Assembly: GCF_008728515.1 (NCBI RefSeq)
Contig: NC_044995.1
Span: 15,216,127-15,280,126 of the forward strand
Reading direction: 5' to 3'
Length of the DNA stretch: 64,000 nt
DNA from: Papio anubis
Lineage: Eukaryota > Chordata > Mammalia > Primates > Cercopithecidae
Numbering within the stretch: position 1 is the stretch's first letter; every line of letters begins with the position of its first letter. The notes under the pieces are model-generated. The model saw only the letters and a program-made list of their open reading frames with translations. It did no database searches and was not told the origin of the DNA. Below are positions 53,649 to 64,000 of this stretch, in pieces. A program made the translations under genes and the position numbers.

Positions 53649-56600
53649 GTATTCCCCCAGGCCTGGTTAATTTCCACACCAAGACCCCTAGCCTAGAGGC
53701 TGCATGCTCCTTCCTCGACCTGTTAACGCAGCGCCTTAACATCATCTTCCATCAGCTCTCTGTACTCCAGGCTTAGCCCACACCCTGTCCACGTGAGTCT
53801 CAAGCTCCCATCTGTTTTTTCGTTTGTGCAGGGGCTACGGACAGGGTCTCTCTCTGCCGCCCAGGCTGGAGTAAGGTGGTGTGATCATCGCTCACTGCAG
53901 CCTCGAACTCTTGGGCTCTAGTGATCCTCCCACCTCAGCCTCCTGAGAAGCTGGGCCTACAGGCACGCACCACCAAGTGTGGCTAATTTTTAAACTTTTT
54001 ATAGAGACAGGGTCTCGCTATGTTGCCCAGGCTGGTCTCAAACTCCTGGGCTCAAGCAGTCCATCCGCTTCAGCCTCTCAAAGTGCTTGGATTAAAAACA
54101 TGAGCCACCACATCCCAGGAAAGTAATTTTGTTCATGCTTCCCCAAATGAGGCCCTGTAGAGTCATGGTATAGTGTAATGGTTAGGACCATGGGCTGCCA
54201 GATCTGGATTTAAATACTAACTCTCCCTTCTATTAATTGGAGACCTTTGGACTTGACCTCTCTGAGCCTCAGTTTCCTTGTCTGAAAGTGAAGCTAATAG
54301 CAGCCAAGAAGCAGCACAGGTTTGAGGTTAAGAGCACAGACTGCCTGGGTTCAAAACTAGTTATTGCTTGTTAATGCACCCTTGGGCTGATTATGTGACC
54401 TTGGGCACTTCTCTTCACCTCGACTTCTCTGTTTGTACAATGGGAGTAATAGAAATATTTACCTGTTGAAGTTGTCATGAGTACTAAACAAATATCAACA
54501 GCACTTAGAATAGGAATAGGGCTGGAATATGAAGTGCCCATTCAGTGTTTGCCTGGCTCATACAAGACTTTGATGGGGTCTTGTTTGTAAAGCCTGGGGT
54601 ATGTTGTTGCCTGGCACAGATAAATGTCCATGAAACAGATGTGGCCATTTGGCATTATCACGTCTTCAGGCCTGAGTCTTAGTCCCTTTTTTTTTTTTTG
54701 AGATGGAGTCTCGCTCTGTTGCCCAGACTGGAGTGCAGTGGCGCAATCTTGGCTCACTTCAAGCTCCGCCTCCCAGGTTCACGCCATTCTCCTGCCTCAG
54801 CCTCCCACGTAGCTGGGACTACAGGCACCCGCCACCACGCCCGGCTAGTTTTTTTGTGTATTTTTAGTGGAGACAGGGTTTCACTGTGTTAGCCGGGATG
54901 ATCTCGATCTTCTGACCTCGTAATCCACCTGTCTCGGCCTCCCAAAGTGCTGGGATTACAGGCGTGAGCCACCGCGCCTGGCCGTTTTTTTTTTTTGAGA
55001 CAGAGTCTCTGTCGCCAGGCTGGAGTGCAATGGCACGATCTCGGCTCACTGCAGTCTCTGCCTCCTGGGTTCAAGTGATTCTCCTGCCTCAGCCTCCCGA
55101 GTAGCTGGGATTACAGGCGTCCACCACCACACCCAGCTAATTTTTGTATTTTTAGTAGAGATGGTGTTTCATCATGTTGGCCAGGCTGGTCTCGAACTCC
55201 TGGCCTTAAGTGATCCGCCCACGTAGACCTCCCAAAGTGCTGGGAGTACAGGTGTGAGCCACTGCCCCGGCCTCTGGTCCTTTTTGATTCTACAGGTAAG
55301 TGAGGTAGAAGTTGAGATTCCCAGGAAATCAGGACCCTCCAGTTGATGGAAGAGAGGCAGACTCTGGAGTCAGACTTGGTTTCCAGGTTCCACCCCACCA
55401 CTCACCTTCTCTGTGACCCTGGGCAGATGCCATCCCCCCTTAGAACCTCAGTTTCCTCATCTGTTCTTCATAGGGCTGTTGGGAAATCTTGCTTTTAAGC
55501 AGCCTGACTGAGGGCCTGGTGCTTCCCTCACTCAGCCCAGAAGGGAGTAATGACTAACCTGATTTTTATTACTTCAGGGAGTTGCTGGGGGTGTTGACCC
55601 AGCCAAGAATACTGAGGCAGTTGGATGAATGGCTTGGGCTCTGCAGTTAGAGCTGAGTCTGAATCCAGTTCCATGATGGGACCTTGGTCTGCTATAGTCA
55701 CAGCTATGTCACCAGCATGGAAAACAGTGCTTGCCACACAGCAGGTGCTCAATAAATGTTCATGAAGTTACCTTTTCAGAGCCTGTTTCTTTACCTGTTA
55801 AATGGGGATTATATTAGCTCCCAACTCCTAGGATCACTAATTTGTCCAAGAAACATTTATTGAGCACCTTCTGTATACCAAGAGCTGGGTTTGTGGTCTT
55901 GGAGATCCAGCAGTGTGCAAGGTCCCTGTTTTCCTGGGCCATACGGTAGGGGAGACGGAAAATAAATAAGCAGGCCAGGCACGGTGGCTCATGCCTGTAA
56001 TCCCAGCACTTTGGGAGGCTGAGAAAGGCAGATCACCTGAGGTCAGGAGTTTGAGACCAGCCTGGCTAACATGGTGAAACCCCATTTCTACTAAAAATAC
56101 AAATAATTAGCTGGGCATGGTGGCATGTGCCTGTAATCCCAGCTACTTGGGAGGCTGGGGCAGGAGAATCACTTGAACCTGGGAGGCGGAGGTTGCAGTG
56201 AGCCGAGATGGTGCCATTGCACTCCAGCTTGGGCAACAGGAGCAAAACTCTGTCTCAAAAAAAAAAAAAAAAAGAAACAGATAAATGAGTGCAGTTGGGT
56301 GTGGTGACTCACCCCTGTAATGCCAGCACTTTGGGAGACTGGAGCAGGAGGATCACTTGAGCCCAGGAGTTTGAGACCAGCCTGGGCAACATAGTGAGAC
56401 CCCCGTCTCTACAAAGAAATCAAAAATTAGCAGAGCATAGTGATGTGTGCCTGTGGTCCCAACTACTCGGGAGGTTGAGGTGGGAGGATTGCTTGATCCT
56501 GGGAGGTTGATTGCAGTGAGCTGTGATTGTGCTACTGCACTCCAGCCTGGGTGACAGAGGGAGATCTTGTCTCCTCCTCCTCCTCAAAAAAAGAAAGCAG

Positions 56601-57750
56601 CACCGTGATTACAGACAGTGGTAAGTGCTAGGATGAAAAGAAATGATGTGACAGGAACTAGTGTTTGGAGAAGAGGGTCAGGGAGAACCCCTCTGTGGAA
56701 GTGGCACTTGAGCTGGGCCCTGAAGGATGAAAACAAAAGCTAGGGATGGGGACATCCAGGAGCAGAGCTTTCTAGGCAGAGAGAATAGCCAGTGCAAAGG
56801 CCCTGAGGTGGGAAGACAGAAGTGGGACAGTGAGGCCAGAGGGTGATGAGGGATGGGGAGAGTGATGGGAGATGAACTCAGGGACGGGAGCAAGAGCCAG
56901 GCCATGTGGGCCATGGTGGAGAGTGTAAACTGGGGAGTGAGGAGGGAATTAAGAGTCCTAGAGGGTGGATTAAATGAACGCATTGCCTAAAGTGCTTAGC
57001 ATAGCATCTGGGATTTAGTAAGTACTCGGTGTATTTTCTTATTTTTTTTTGAGATGGAGTTTCACTCTTGTTGCCCATACTGGAGTGCAATGGGAACATC
57101 TTGGCTCACTGCAACCTCCGCCTCCTGAGTTCAAGCGATTCTCCTGCCTCAGCCTCTTGAGTAGCTAGGACTACAGGTGTGCGCCACCATGCCCAGCTAA
57201 TTTTTGTTATTTTTTTTAGTAGAGACAGGGTTTCAGAATGTTGGCCAGGATGGTCTTGATCTCTTGAGCTCATGATCTGCCTGCCTCGGCCTCCCAAAGT
57301 GCTGGGATTACAGGCATGAGCCACCACACCCGGCCATACTCGGTACAATTTCTTTCTTTCTTAGATTTTTTTTTTTTTTTTTTTGAGACAGGGGCTTACT
57401 CTGTCGCTTAGGCTGGAGTGCAGTGGCATGATCATGGCTCACTGCAGCCTCAACCTCCCTGGGCTCAAGTGATCCTCCCACGTTGGCCTCCTAAGTAGCT
57501 GGGACTACAGGCATGAGCCACCATACCTGGCTAATTTTTATATTCTTTGCTTGGCTTGGTTTGGCTTGGGTTTTTGTTTGTTTGTTTGTTAGTTTTTGAG
57601 ACAGAGTCTTTCTCTGTTGCCCAGGCTGGAGTGCAGTGGTGCGATCTCAGCTCACTGCAACCTCCACCTCCTGGATTCAAGCGATTCTCCTAACTCAGCC
57701 TCCCGAGTAGCTGGGATTATAGGCGTGCGCCACCATACCTGGGGCTAATT

Positions 57751-57784
<34 letters not shown>

Positions 57785-60700
57785 TTTTTAGTAGAGACGG
57801 AGTTTTGCCATTTTGGCCAGGCTGGTCTCGAACCCCTGACCTCAAGTGATCCACCTGCCCTGGCTTCCCAAAGTGCTAGGATTACAGGCGTGAGCCACCG
57901 CACCCATCCTAATTTTTGTATTTTCCGTAGAGACAGGGTTTCACCATGTTGGCCAGGCTGGTCTCAAACTCCTGACCTCAGGTGATCTGCCCGCCTCAAC
58001 CTCCCAAAGTGCTGGGATTACAGGCGTGAGTCACTGCACCCGGCTTGTTTGTTCATTTTTTGAGATGGAATCTTACTGTGTCACACCAGCTGGAGTGCAA
58101 TGGTGCAATCTCGGCTCACTGCAACTTTTCCCTCCCAGATTCAAGCGATTCTTGTGCCTCAGCCTCCTGAGTACCTGGGATTACCGGCACCTGCCACCAC
58201 TCCAGACTAATTTTTGTATTTTTAGTAGAGACGAGGTTTTGCCATGTTGGCCAGACTGGTCTTGAACTCCTGACCTTAGGTGATCCGCCCGCCTCAGCCT
58301 CCTAAAGTGCTGGGATTACAGGCATGAGCCACCATGCTCACCGTGCTCAGCCTTAATTTTTATATTATTCGTAGAGATGGGGTTTTGCCGTGTTGGCCAG
58401 GCTGGTCTTGAACTCCTGGACTCAAACGATCTGCCTACCTTGGCCTCCCAAAGTGCTGGGATTACAGGTGTGAGCCACTGTGTCCGACTACTTAGTGCAT
58501 TTTAGCTATCATTATCACCCCTCAGTAGGATCGAAATTGTTATGTGTGTTTCAGGATGTGCTCCTGGAGGGTACCCTTGGCCTCATCTTAATCCTTGGAC
58601 TAGGCTTGTAAATGTGGGGTGAGAATAGTAATAAAATGATACTGAAGACTTATCCTGCGCTCACTATGCTCATTATCCATTCATGGATTAATGGGTTAAT
58701 GGATTAGTGGGTTATCATGGGAGAGGAACTGGTGGCTTTATAAAATGAGAGAGAGATGTGAGTGGCATGTTAGCACACTAGCCTTGGGACTCTTCAGAGA
58801 GTCCCCCCACCAAGAAGGCTCTTACCAGATGGGGCCCCTCCACCTTGGTCAGTCTCCCCTAACTGTGAGATAGAAATTCCTTTTCTTTGTAAATTACCCA
58901 GTTTCGGATATTAAGAGTAACAGAAAACAAATGAAGACAATGGGGAATGCATTATTGCTCAGCCCTTTTTATAGATGGGGAGACCAAGTCATAGATGACT
59001 TGCCCAAGGTTGCAGAGGCAGGAAGAGGTAGTGCCAGGATTTGAACCCAGATACTTGGTTCCAGAGTCCACCCTTCATAACCCCTACCAGTAGATGCCAC
59101 AGAGTAACAGTCCTATAGCCACAGTGGCATCCCCTTCCCAGTGGCTGCCTCCCACCCCTCTATGTCCCCGCTGTCACTGCAGGGGCGGCGTGGAAGCTCC
59201 TGTCAGGCGTGCGGGAGGGCCAAACGCAGGTGGACACCCCCCAGATAGGGGACATGGCCTACTGGTCCCACCCCATCGATCTGCACTTCGCCACCAAAGG
59301 TCTTCAAGGTGGGTACCACACCTGGTCCCGGGTCCAGGCTGAGGGGAGGGGACGAGTAGCCTCTGAGGCCCCTCGGTCTGGGAACACCAAGACCTGTCCC
59401 TGCTCCCCATACCACGTGGGTCCCTTTTGCAGCAAGTCTGGCCCTGGAGAGGCTGAGCTAAGACTTTCCCAGGCCTGCTCAATAGGCGATCCCAAGTTTG
59501 TAGGATTAGGGCAGAGTCCAGGGTGGAGCGGGAGATGGGAAGGTGGGGGTCAGGGTGGGAGGGAAGGGGGCATTCAAGTAAAGAGACAAACCGAGAGTTT
59601 CCAATAAAGAGGAAGCCGGGAGGCAGGGTCTGAGAGAGGCAAGGGCTGTTTCTCCAGGAAGGGCTCCTCGGCTTAAAAGTAGAGCCACTGCTCAAAGGGG
59701 AAATCAGTACTGGGGGAGGAGCGGCATCAGAAAACCTTTTGGTAGGAAATGTGGGTTCCTGAAGATGAGTCGATTCTGAGAAATTACCTGGGTAAATGTG
59801 CCTTATATTTCACCAATATAAAGAATGTTTACCTGGTGCCTGCCCTGTGTCCAGCCTGTGTTGGGTGATGCCAGGGAGACACTGGGGATCAAGGCAGTGC
59901 CCCTTAGCCTTCTCCTCACAGAGTTCACCATCCTATGGAGGGGACACACCTCTCTCCAGACAGTGGCACCTCAGAGTGGGCAGGACTAAGATAGGCAATT
60001 TGGAGAGGCCGTGGGAGCCCACAGGAAGTGCCTGACTCTGTCAGGGAGGTCACAGAGGGCTTCCTGGAGGAGGGGGCTTCTGCGCTTTGCTGTGAAGGGC
60101 CAGTGGAAGCTAATAAGGCAGAGGGATAGAAGAAGGTTCTAGGCAGAGGGAGCTACATGTGGAAGACTCAAAGGGGAGAGTGAACCAAGGGTGTCTAGCG
60201 GATTGAGGGAGAGCGGGACGGCAGCAGGGAAAGGTAGCAGGGGACAGTTCATGCAGGACCTCGAGTGCCAGGCTGAGGAGCTGAGGCCATCTCCTGAAGG
60301 CAGTTGGGAGCCAGAGCAGGTGATGGACAAGTGAGATTTCACTTTTTTTTTTTTTTTTTTTGAGACAGTGTTGCTCTGTTACCCAGGCTGGAGTGCAGTG
60401 GTAAGATCTCAGCTCACTGCAACCTCCGCCTCCTGGGTTCAAGCAATTCTCCTGCCTCAGCGTCATGAGTAGCTGGGACTACAGCTGTGTTCTACCATAC
60501 CTAGCTAATTTTTGCCTTTTTTTTTTTTTTTTTCCTTTTAAGTAGAGATGGCATTTCACCATGGTGGTCAGGCTGGTCTCGAACTCCTGACCTCAGGTGA
60601 TCCGCCTGCCTCGGCCTCCCAAAGTGCTGGGATTATCGGTGTGAGCCACCACGCCTGGCCGAGATTTCACTCTTAAATAATCTTTCTGTCCTTTAAGCTG

Positions 60701-62525
60701 GAGCTGGGGAAAGAAAAACTTTCCGGTGCTGTGCGGGTGAGGTGGGCAGCTCTAATCTTTCAGTTCTTGGGGCCTCCGGTTCCCCAGTGGTGGCACCAGC
60801 CTTGCTTTCTCTTTTCTCAAGCCCTCATTTTGTCCATTAGGAAATCGTACTGCCTCTACTTTTGAAATACACCCTAAATCCCACTTCTCACCCTTTTCTC
60901 GCCCAGCACCTTGATCTGTCCAAGTTCATCTCTCACCTGGACTATGACAGTAATCTTGTCTCTGGGGCCCCCTTCCCCAACCCCCGCTAATCTGCACCCC
61001 ACATGCAGCTGGAACCCTGTGAACACCTAAGGTCCTGTCTCCGCTCTGCTCGGAACCCTCTAGTCGTCCCCATCTCACTCAGGGTAAAAGCCAAAGTCTT
61101 AGCATGCATCACAAGGCTCTCCGCAACCTGGCTGGCACCTCCTTCCCTTCTCCTCACCTCATTCTGCTCTAGCCATGCTATCCCCACCAGGCACACTCTG
61201 TTGGGGCTCCGGCCATGCTGTCCCCACCAGACACTCCCCTCTCAGGGCCCTGGCACTTGCTGTTCCCTCTGGCTGGGAACACTCTTCCTCTAGATGGCCA
61301 CATGGCCTACTCCCTTCCTTCCTTTTAGCATTTGCTTAAATGTCACCTTCTTAGTGAAGCTTCCTTGATCCCCTTCTACAGCCATATCCCTACCCTCACC
61401 CTACCCAGCTCTGTTTTTCTCCACAGCAATTACCACCATCCGATCTAACCTATAATTTGCTTATTTACTACATTTGTTGTCTAGGATATCAGCTTCACGG
61501 GGGCAGGAATTTTTGTCTGCCATCCATGTTCATGTCCGCCGTGTCCCCAGCTAGCTAGAACAGGGCCTGGCACAGGGGAAGGGGTCAGCATGAGATGAGA
61601 TGAGATGAGATGGGGCTGGATCTCCAAGGGTTTTGACTACTAGACTGAGGAGCTGAACTGTGTTCTGAGGACATGGGCAAAGCTATCTATGGAAGGAAAG
61701 ATGCTTCCAGATGCCAGGTGGAAGGTGGATTAGAGAGGGGCAAGAAAGGCGGCCCTGGGCCCAAAGAGAGCAGGGCAGGGACATGAGGAGGGAAGGCAGG
61801 AGGTGACCCTGACAAGACCCACGATGGTTACCTGGGGACTGGAGGAGCAATGGGCTGCCCTGACATGGGGTCATGGAGGAGGATAACACAGAAAGGAAAT
61901 TCAGCAGAGGTCTGATTAGAAGGGCCTTGAATGTTGAAGAGGTTGGACTTTATACTGAGGGCACTGGGGAGCTATGGAAGGATCCTTAGCAGGGGAGTAA
62001 CATGGATGTGGAACGATGTCTGGCAGTTGTGTGGGGACAGATGAGAAGATGGGAGTCTAGAAAGGAGGCTGGGTTGGAAACCCTGGGACAGAAACCCAGA
62101 AAGGAAAGGACTGGGCCGGGGGTCTCCGGTGAGTATCAGGGAGGGGGGAATCAGGAGCAGGAGTCTGGTCCCCACCCATCCCTCCTTTCCCCTCTCCCTG
62201 CTTTCCTGCAGGCTGGCCCCGGCTCCATTTCCAGGTGTGGTCCCAGGACAGCTTTGGCCGCTGCCAGCTTGCAGGCTATGGATTTTGCCATGTGCCCAGC
62301 AGCCCGGGCACACACCAGCTGGCCTGCCCCACCTGGCGGCCCCTGGGCAGTTGGCGAGAGCAGCTGGCACGGGCTTTCGTGGGTGGTGGGCCACAGCTGC
62401 TGCATGGGGACACCATCTACAGTGGGGCCGACCGCTATCGCCTGCACACAGCTGCTGGTGGCACCGTGCACCTGGAGATCAGCCTGCTGCTCCGCAACTT
62501 CGACCGCTATGGCGTTGAGTGCTGA
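53561..62525 (+). CDS. B9D2: B9D2: B9-domain protein of the ciliary transition zone
   Basis: B9D2 works with B9D1, MKS1 and TMEM proteins in the MKS module at the base of cilia, controlling entry of membrane proteins; human defects cause Meckel/Joubert-type disease. Three coding exons (53561-53648, 59183-59308, 62212-62525) join in frame to 175 residues, the human length. The N-terminus AEVHVIGQIMGASGFSESSL opens the B9 (C2-like) domain. AAWKLLSGVREGQTQVDTPQ and DMAYWSHPIDLHFATKGLQG are in exon 2, and WPRLHFQVWSQDSFGRCQLA, YGFCHVPSSPGTHQLACPTW and LLLRNFDRYGVEC in exon 3. The domain is complete, so the gene should be functional. An X-box in the promoter points to RFX control. The TGFB1 start lies about 800 bp beyond the stop codon on the same strand. 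Confidence 0.97.
53815..54118 (-). repeat. Old Alu
   Basis: Diverged minus-strand Alu in B9D2 intron 2 that ends CCACATCCCAGG. Confidence 0.87.
54160..54520 (+). repeat. Two consecutive plus-strand MIRs
   Basis: 54160-54305 (GTGTAATGGTTAGGACCATG, CCTCAGTTTCCTTGTCTG) and 54306-54520 (GGTTAAGAGCACAGACTGCC, TATGTGACCTTGGGCACTT). Both cover most of the element. Confidence 0.8.
54686..55272 (-). repeat. Two tandem minus Alus
   Basis: 54686-54984 is AluY-like and 54985-55272 an older copy; the second begins exactly at the end of the first. Confidence 0.88.
55345..55830 (+). repeat. Plus-strand MIR copies
   Basis: About 55345-55500 (GGCAGACTCTGGAGTCAGAC, CTCAGTTTCCTCATCTG) and 55625-55830 (GGCTTGGGCTCTGCAGTTAG, GGTGCTCAATAAATGTTCAT). 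Confidence 0.75.
55840..57005 (-). repeat. Reversed L2-like element interrupted by two Alus
   Basis: AGAAACATTTATTGAGCACC at 55850 and, after the Alus, GGCCCTGAAGGATGAAAACA and AGTGCAAAGGCCCTGAGGTG (56715-56815). The plus Alus are 55975-56273 and 56290-56590. Confidence 0.6.
57040..58490 (-). repeat. Dense minus-strand Alu cluster with nesting and arm duplication
   Basis: 57040-57336 is an Alu. An older Alu right arm (57368-57545) finds its left arm at about 58356-58490. Between them lie an Alu with (TG)n expansion (57593-57910; TG at 57751-57777), an extra left arm (57911-58043) and another Alu (58045-58353). Confidence 0.8.
58640..58940 (+). mobile_element. MaLR-type LTR fragment
   Basis: ATGGATTAATGGGTTAATGG, ACTGGTGGCTTTATAAAATG, CAAGAAGGCTCTTACCAGAT and AAATTACCCAGTTTCGGATA followed by AACAGAAAACAAATGAAGAC match the MST/MLT type LTR 3' half as I remember it. 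A reversed MIR follows at about 58945-59075. Confidence 0.6.
59183..59308 (+). CDS. B9D2: B9D2 coding exon 2
   Basis: 126 nt, acceptor GCTGTCACTGCAG, donor GTGGGT. It encodes AAWKLLSGVREGQTQVDTPQ and on to KGLQ within the B9 domain. Both junctions fall after the first base of a glycine codon. Confidence 0.97.
59790..60345 (-). repeat. L2-like sequence, reverse orientation
   Basis: Text such as GGAAGTGCCTGACTCTGTCA, AGGTTCTAGGCAGAGGGAGC and TTCATGCAGGACCTCGAGTG has the reversed L2 order. Ancient, so limits are uncertain. Confidence 0.45.
60346..60659 (-). repeat. Alu with target duplication
   Basis: Minus-strand Alu with an extra T tract at 60518-60540; GAGATTTCACT occurs on both sides (60332-60342, 60661-60671). 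Confidence 0.87.
60717..61590 (+). repeat. L2-like 3' end containing inverted-duplicate copy B (60717-61147)
   Basis: After copy B the sequence continues with L2-type text: GGGCCCTGGCACTTGCTGTT, TTGCTTAAATGTCACCTTCT, TTTTTCTCCACAGCAATTAC and ACAGGGCCTGGCACAGG. A short (GATGA)n run follows at 61590-61611. Copy B is therefore embedded in its original context, unlike copy A. Confidence 0.7.
61612..62110. other. B9D2: B9D2 intron 3, diverged repeat-like sequence
   Basis: Contains GAGGTTGGACTTTATACTGA and CTATGGAAGGATCCTTAGCA, typical of reversed L2 sequence, but too diverged to bound. No exon seen before the acceptor of coding exon 3. Confidence 0.4.
62212..62525 (+). CDS. B9D2: B9D2 coding exon 3 and stop
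   Basis: 314 nt from acceptor CTGCTTTCCTGCAG, encoding residues 72-175 from WPRLHFQVWSQDSFG to NFDRYGVEC, then TGA at 62523-62525. It is GC-rich and makes up more than half of the protein, including the end of the B9 domain. Confidence 0.97.
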
Positions 62526-62764
62526 GGGACCCTGTCTCCAATGCCACCACCATCCACACCCTGGACACCCAGTGAGGCACCGTGGTCAGGAGCACGGACT
62601 CTGGAGACCATCAGAGCTGGACCCCAGCTAAGGACTCCTGTCCTTGCTAGGACCTCTGGGTCCCTCTGGGCCCAGTTTCCCTATCTGTAAATTGGGGAGA
62701 GTAAATGTATGGGGTCGCAGGATGTTGGATGACAAGAGGCTGCTTAGCCACATGGGAGGTGCTC

Positions 62765-62770
62765 AGTAAA
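62765..62770 (+). promoter_or_regulatory. B9D2: Candidate B9D2 polyadenylation signal (AGTAAA)
   Basis: No AATAAA or ATTAAA follows the stop codon within the window before TGFB1. AGTAAA at 62765, in GTGCTCAGTAAAGGAGAGC, is the best variant hexamer, 240 nt after the stop. Confidence 0.45.
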
Positions 62771-63320
62771 GGAGAGCAATTCTTACAGGTGTCTGCCTCC
62801 TGACCCTTCCATCCCTCAGGTGTCCTGTTGCCCCCTCCTCCCACTGACACCCTCCGGAGGCCCCCATCTTGACAGACCCTCTTCCCCTACCCTGTGTCCC
62901 AGCCTCACACTGTCCTCCCGTTCTGGGTCCCCCTCCTCTGGTCGGCTCCCCTGTGTCTCATCCCGCGGATTAAGCCTTCGCCTGGTCCTCTTTCTCTGGT
63001 GACCCACACCGCCCGCAAAGCCACAGCGCATCTGGATCACCTGCTTTGGTGGCTCTTGGCCGCCAGGAGGCAGCACCCTGTTTGCGGGGCGGAGCCGGGG
63101 TGCCCGCCCCTTTCCCCCAGGGCTGAAGGGACCCCCCTCAGAGCCCGCCCACGCGAGATGAGGACTGTGGCCCAGCCCCCCCCATGCCCTCCCCCTGGGG
63201 GCCGCCCGCGCTCCCGCCCCGTGCGCTTCCTGGGTGGGGCCGGGGCGGCTTCAAAACCCCCCGCCGACCCAGCCGGTCCCCGCCGCCGCCGCCCTTCGCG
63301 CCCTGGGCCATCTCCCTCCC
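62771..63320 (+). promoter_or_regulatory. TGFB1: TGFB1 promoter
   Basis: TATA-less and increasingly GC-rich toward the start. Visible elements: TGTCTCA (AP-1-like) at 62954-62960, GGGGCGGAGC at 63086 and GCCCGCCCC at 63102 (Sp1-type GC boxes), and further GC boxes to 63300. The site equivalent to human promoter position -509 (rs1800469), in CCATCCCTCAGG, is at about 62815, and the base here is C. The B9D2 3' end lies within the upstream part. Confidence 0.85.
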
Positions 63321-64000
63321 ACCTCCCTCCGCGGATCAGCCAGACAGCGAGGGCCCCGGCCGGGGGCAGGGGGGACGCCCCGTCCGGGGCACCCCCCCGG
63401 CTCTGAGCCGCCCGCGGGGCCGGCCTCGGCCCGGAGCGGAGGAAGGAGTCGCCGAGGAGCAGCCTGAGGCCCCAGAGTCTGAGACGAGCCGCCGCCGCCC
63501 CCGCCACTGCGGGGAGGAGGGGGAGGAGGAGCGGGAGGAGGGACGAGCTGGTCGGGAGAAGAGGAAAAAAACTTTTGAGACTTTTCCGTTGCCGCTGGGA
63601 GCCGGAGGCGCGGGGACCTCTTGGCGCGACGCTGCCCCGCGAGGAGGCAGGACTTGGGGACCCCAGACCGCCTCCCTTTGCCGCCGGGGACGCTTGCTCC
63701 CTCCCTGCCCCCTACACGGCGTCCCTCAGGCGCCCCCATTCCGGACCAGCCCTCGGGAGTCGCCGACCCGGCCTCCCGCAAATACTTTTCCCCAGACCTC
63801 GGGCGCACCCCCTGCACGCCGCCTTCATCCCCGGCCTGTCTCCTGAGCCCCCGCGCATCCTAGACCTTTTCTCCTCCAGGAGACGGATCTCTCTCCGACC
63901 TGCCACAGATCCCCTATTCAAGACCACCCACCTTCTGGTACCAGATCTCGCCCATCTAGGTTATTTCCGTGGGATACTGAGACACCCCCGGTCCAAGCCT
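63321..64000 (+). other. TGFB1: TGFB1 5' untranslated leader (partial exon 1)
   Basis: The sequence from ACCTCCCTCCGCGGATCAGC matches the start of the human TGFB1 mRNA as I remember it, with T for G in GCGGAGCAGCC. It follows that leader through AAAAAAACTTTTGAGACTTT, GGCAGGACTTGGGGACCCCA and TTATTTCCGTGGGATACTGA to the window edge. TGFB1 encodes the latent secreted cytokine TGF-beta 1. The coding start is beyond the window, so no protein is annotated. The leader is long, very GC-rich and G-run rich (GGGGGCAGGGGGG at 63362-63374), consistent with translational control. Confidence 0.93.
63362..63374 (+). promoter_or_regulatory. TGFB1: Potential RNA G-quadruplex in TGFB1 leader
   Basis: GGGGGCAGGGGGG with GG runs on both sides (GGCC before, GGGG at 63386) can fold in a two- or three-tier quadruplex about 40 nt into the transcript. 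A quadruplex in this leader has been discussed for human TGFB1. Confidence 0.5.

Noticed and set aside
62002..62631. 209-codon frame overlapping B9D2 coding exon 3
   Set aside because: Wrong frame relative to B9D2 and ignores the acceptor at 62211; B9D2 residues explain this DNA.
63184..63846. 220-codon frame rich in P, R and A
   Set aside because: It runs across the TGFB1 start site and leader; it is open because GC-rich sequence lacks stop codons. No splice, start context or family supports it.

Overview
This is a stretch of catarrhine primate nuclear DNA, syntenic with human 19q13.2 but running in the opposite direction to the human reference. Five genes are recognisable from their exons: BCKDHA (minus, exons 1-3), EXOSC5 (plus, all six exons), TMEM91 (minus, three coding exons), B9D2 (plus, three coding exons) and the promoter plus part of the 5' untranslated region of TGFB1 (plus). 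An Old World monkey is the best guess for the source. At least four young Alu copies carry the right-arm variant GAGATCCGGCCACTGCA and the arm AACTAGCCGGGCGAGGTGG, which I know from the cercopithecid AluYR lineage and not from human AluY.

Layout. 1-4469 is BCKDHA intron 3. Exons 3 and 2 lie at 4470-4840, and the 13.4 kb intron 1 runs to exon 1 at 18247-18354. A GC-rich head-to-head promoter (18355-18851) separates BCKDHA from EXOSC5, which spans 18852-30195 with its polyadenylation signal near 30412. TMEM91 converges on EXOSC5: its 3' end is near 32.7 kb, its start codon is at 38280, and a CpG-rich upstream region lies at 39.6-40.1 kb. From 40.1 to 52.2 kb there is almost nothing but interspersed repeats. 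A second GC-rich promoter region (52.7-53.3 kb) serves B9D2, whose coding exons are at 53561-53648, 59183-59308 and 62212-62525. Less than 1 kb beyond the B9D2 stop codon lies the TGFB1 transcription start (about 63321), and the window ends inside the TGFB1 leader.

Functions. The genes do not form a pathway. BCKDHA is the E1-alpha subunit of mitochondrial branched-chain 2-oxoacid dehydrogenase. EXOSC5 is an RNase PH-fold subunit of the RNA exosome ring. TMEM91 is a small CD225/dispanin-type membrane protein. B9D2 belongs to the B9/MKS complex of the ciliary transition zone. TGFB1 encodes a secreted cytokine. The neighbours are linked by promoter arrangement: BCKDHA and EXOSC5 are divergent, EXOSC5 and TMEM91 converge, and B9D2 and TGFB1 are in tandem and very close.

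Repeats dominate. I delineated about 95 Alu arms or elements, by eye roughly 40% of the sequence, many inserted into one another or into older MIR, L2, L1 or MaLR LTR sequence, often with visible target-site duplications. I found no new gene system, tRNA, CRISPR array or bacterial-type operon. The observations most worth checking are an inverted duplication of about 420 bp (51.0-51.46 kb versus 60.72-61.15 kb) whose upstream copy sits inside an Alu, an in-frame upstream ATG that would give EXOSC5 a basic N-terminal extension, a palindromic RFX X-box in the B9D2 promoter, a possible unannotated two-exon reading frame upstream of B9D2, and a 23-nt G homopolymer block. Comparisons with human proteins or repeat consensus sequences are from memory; no search was run.
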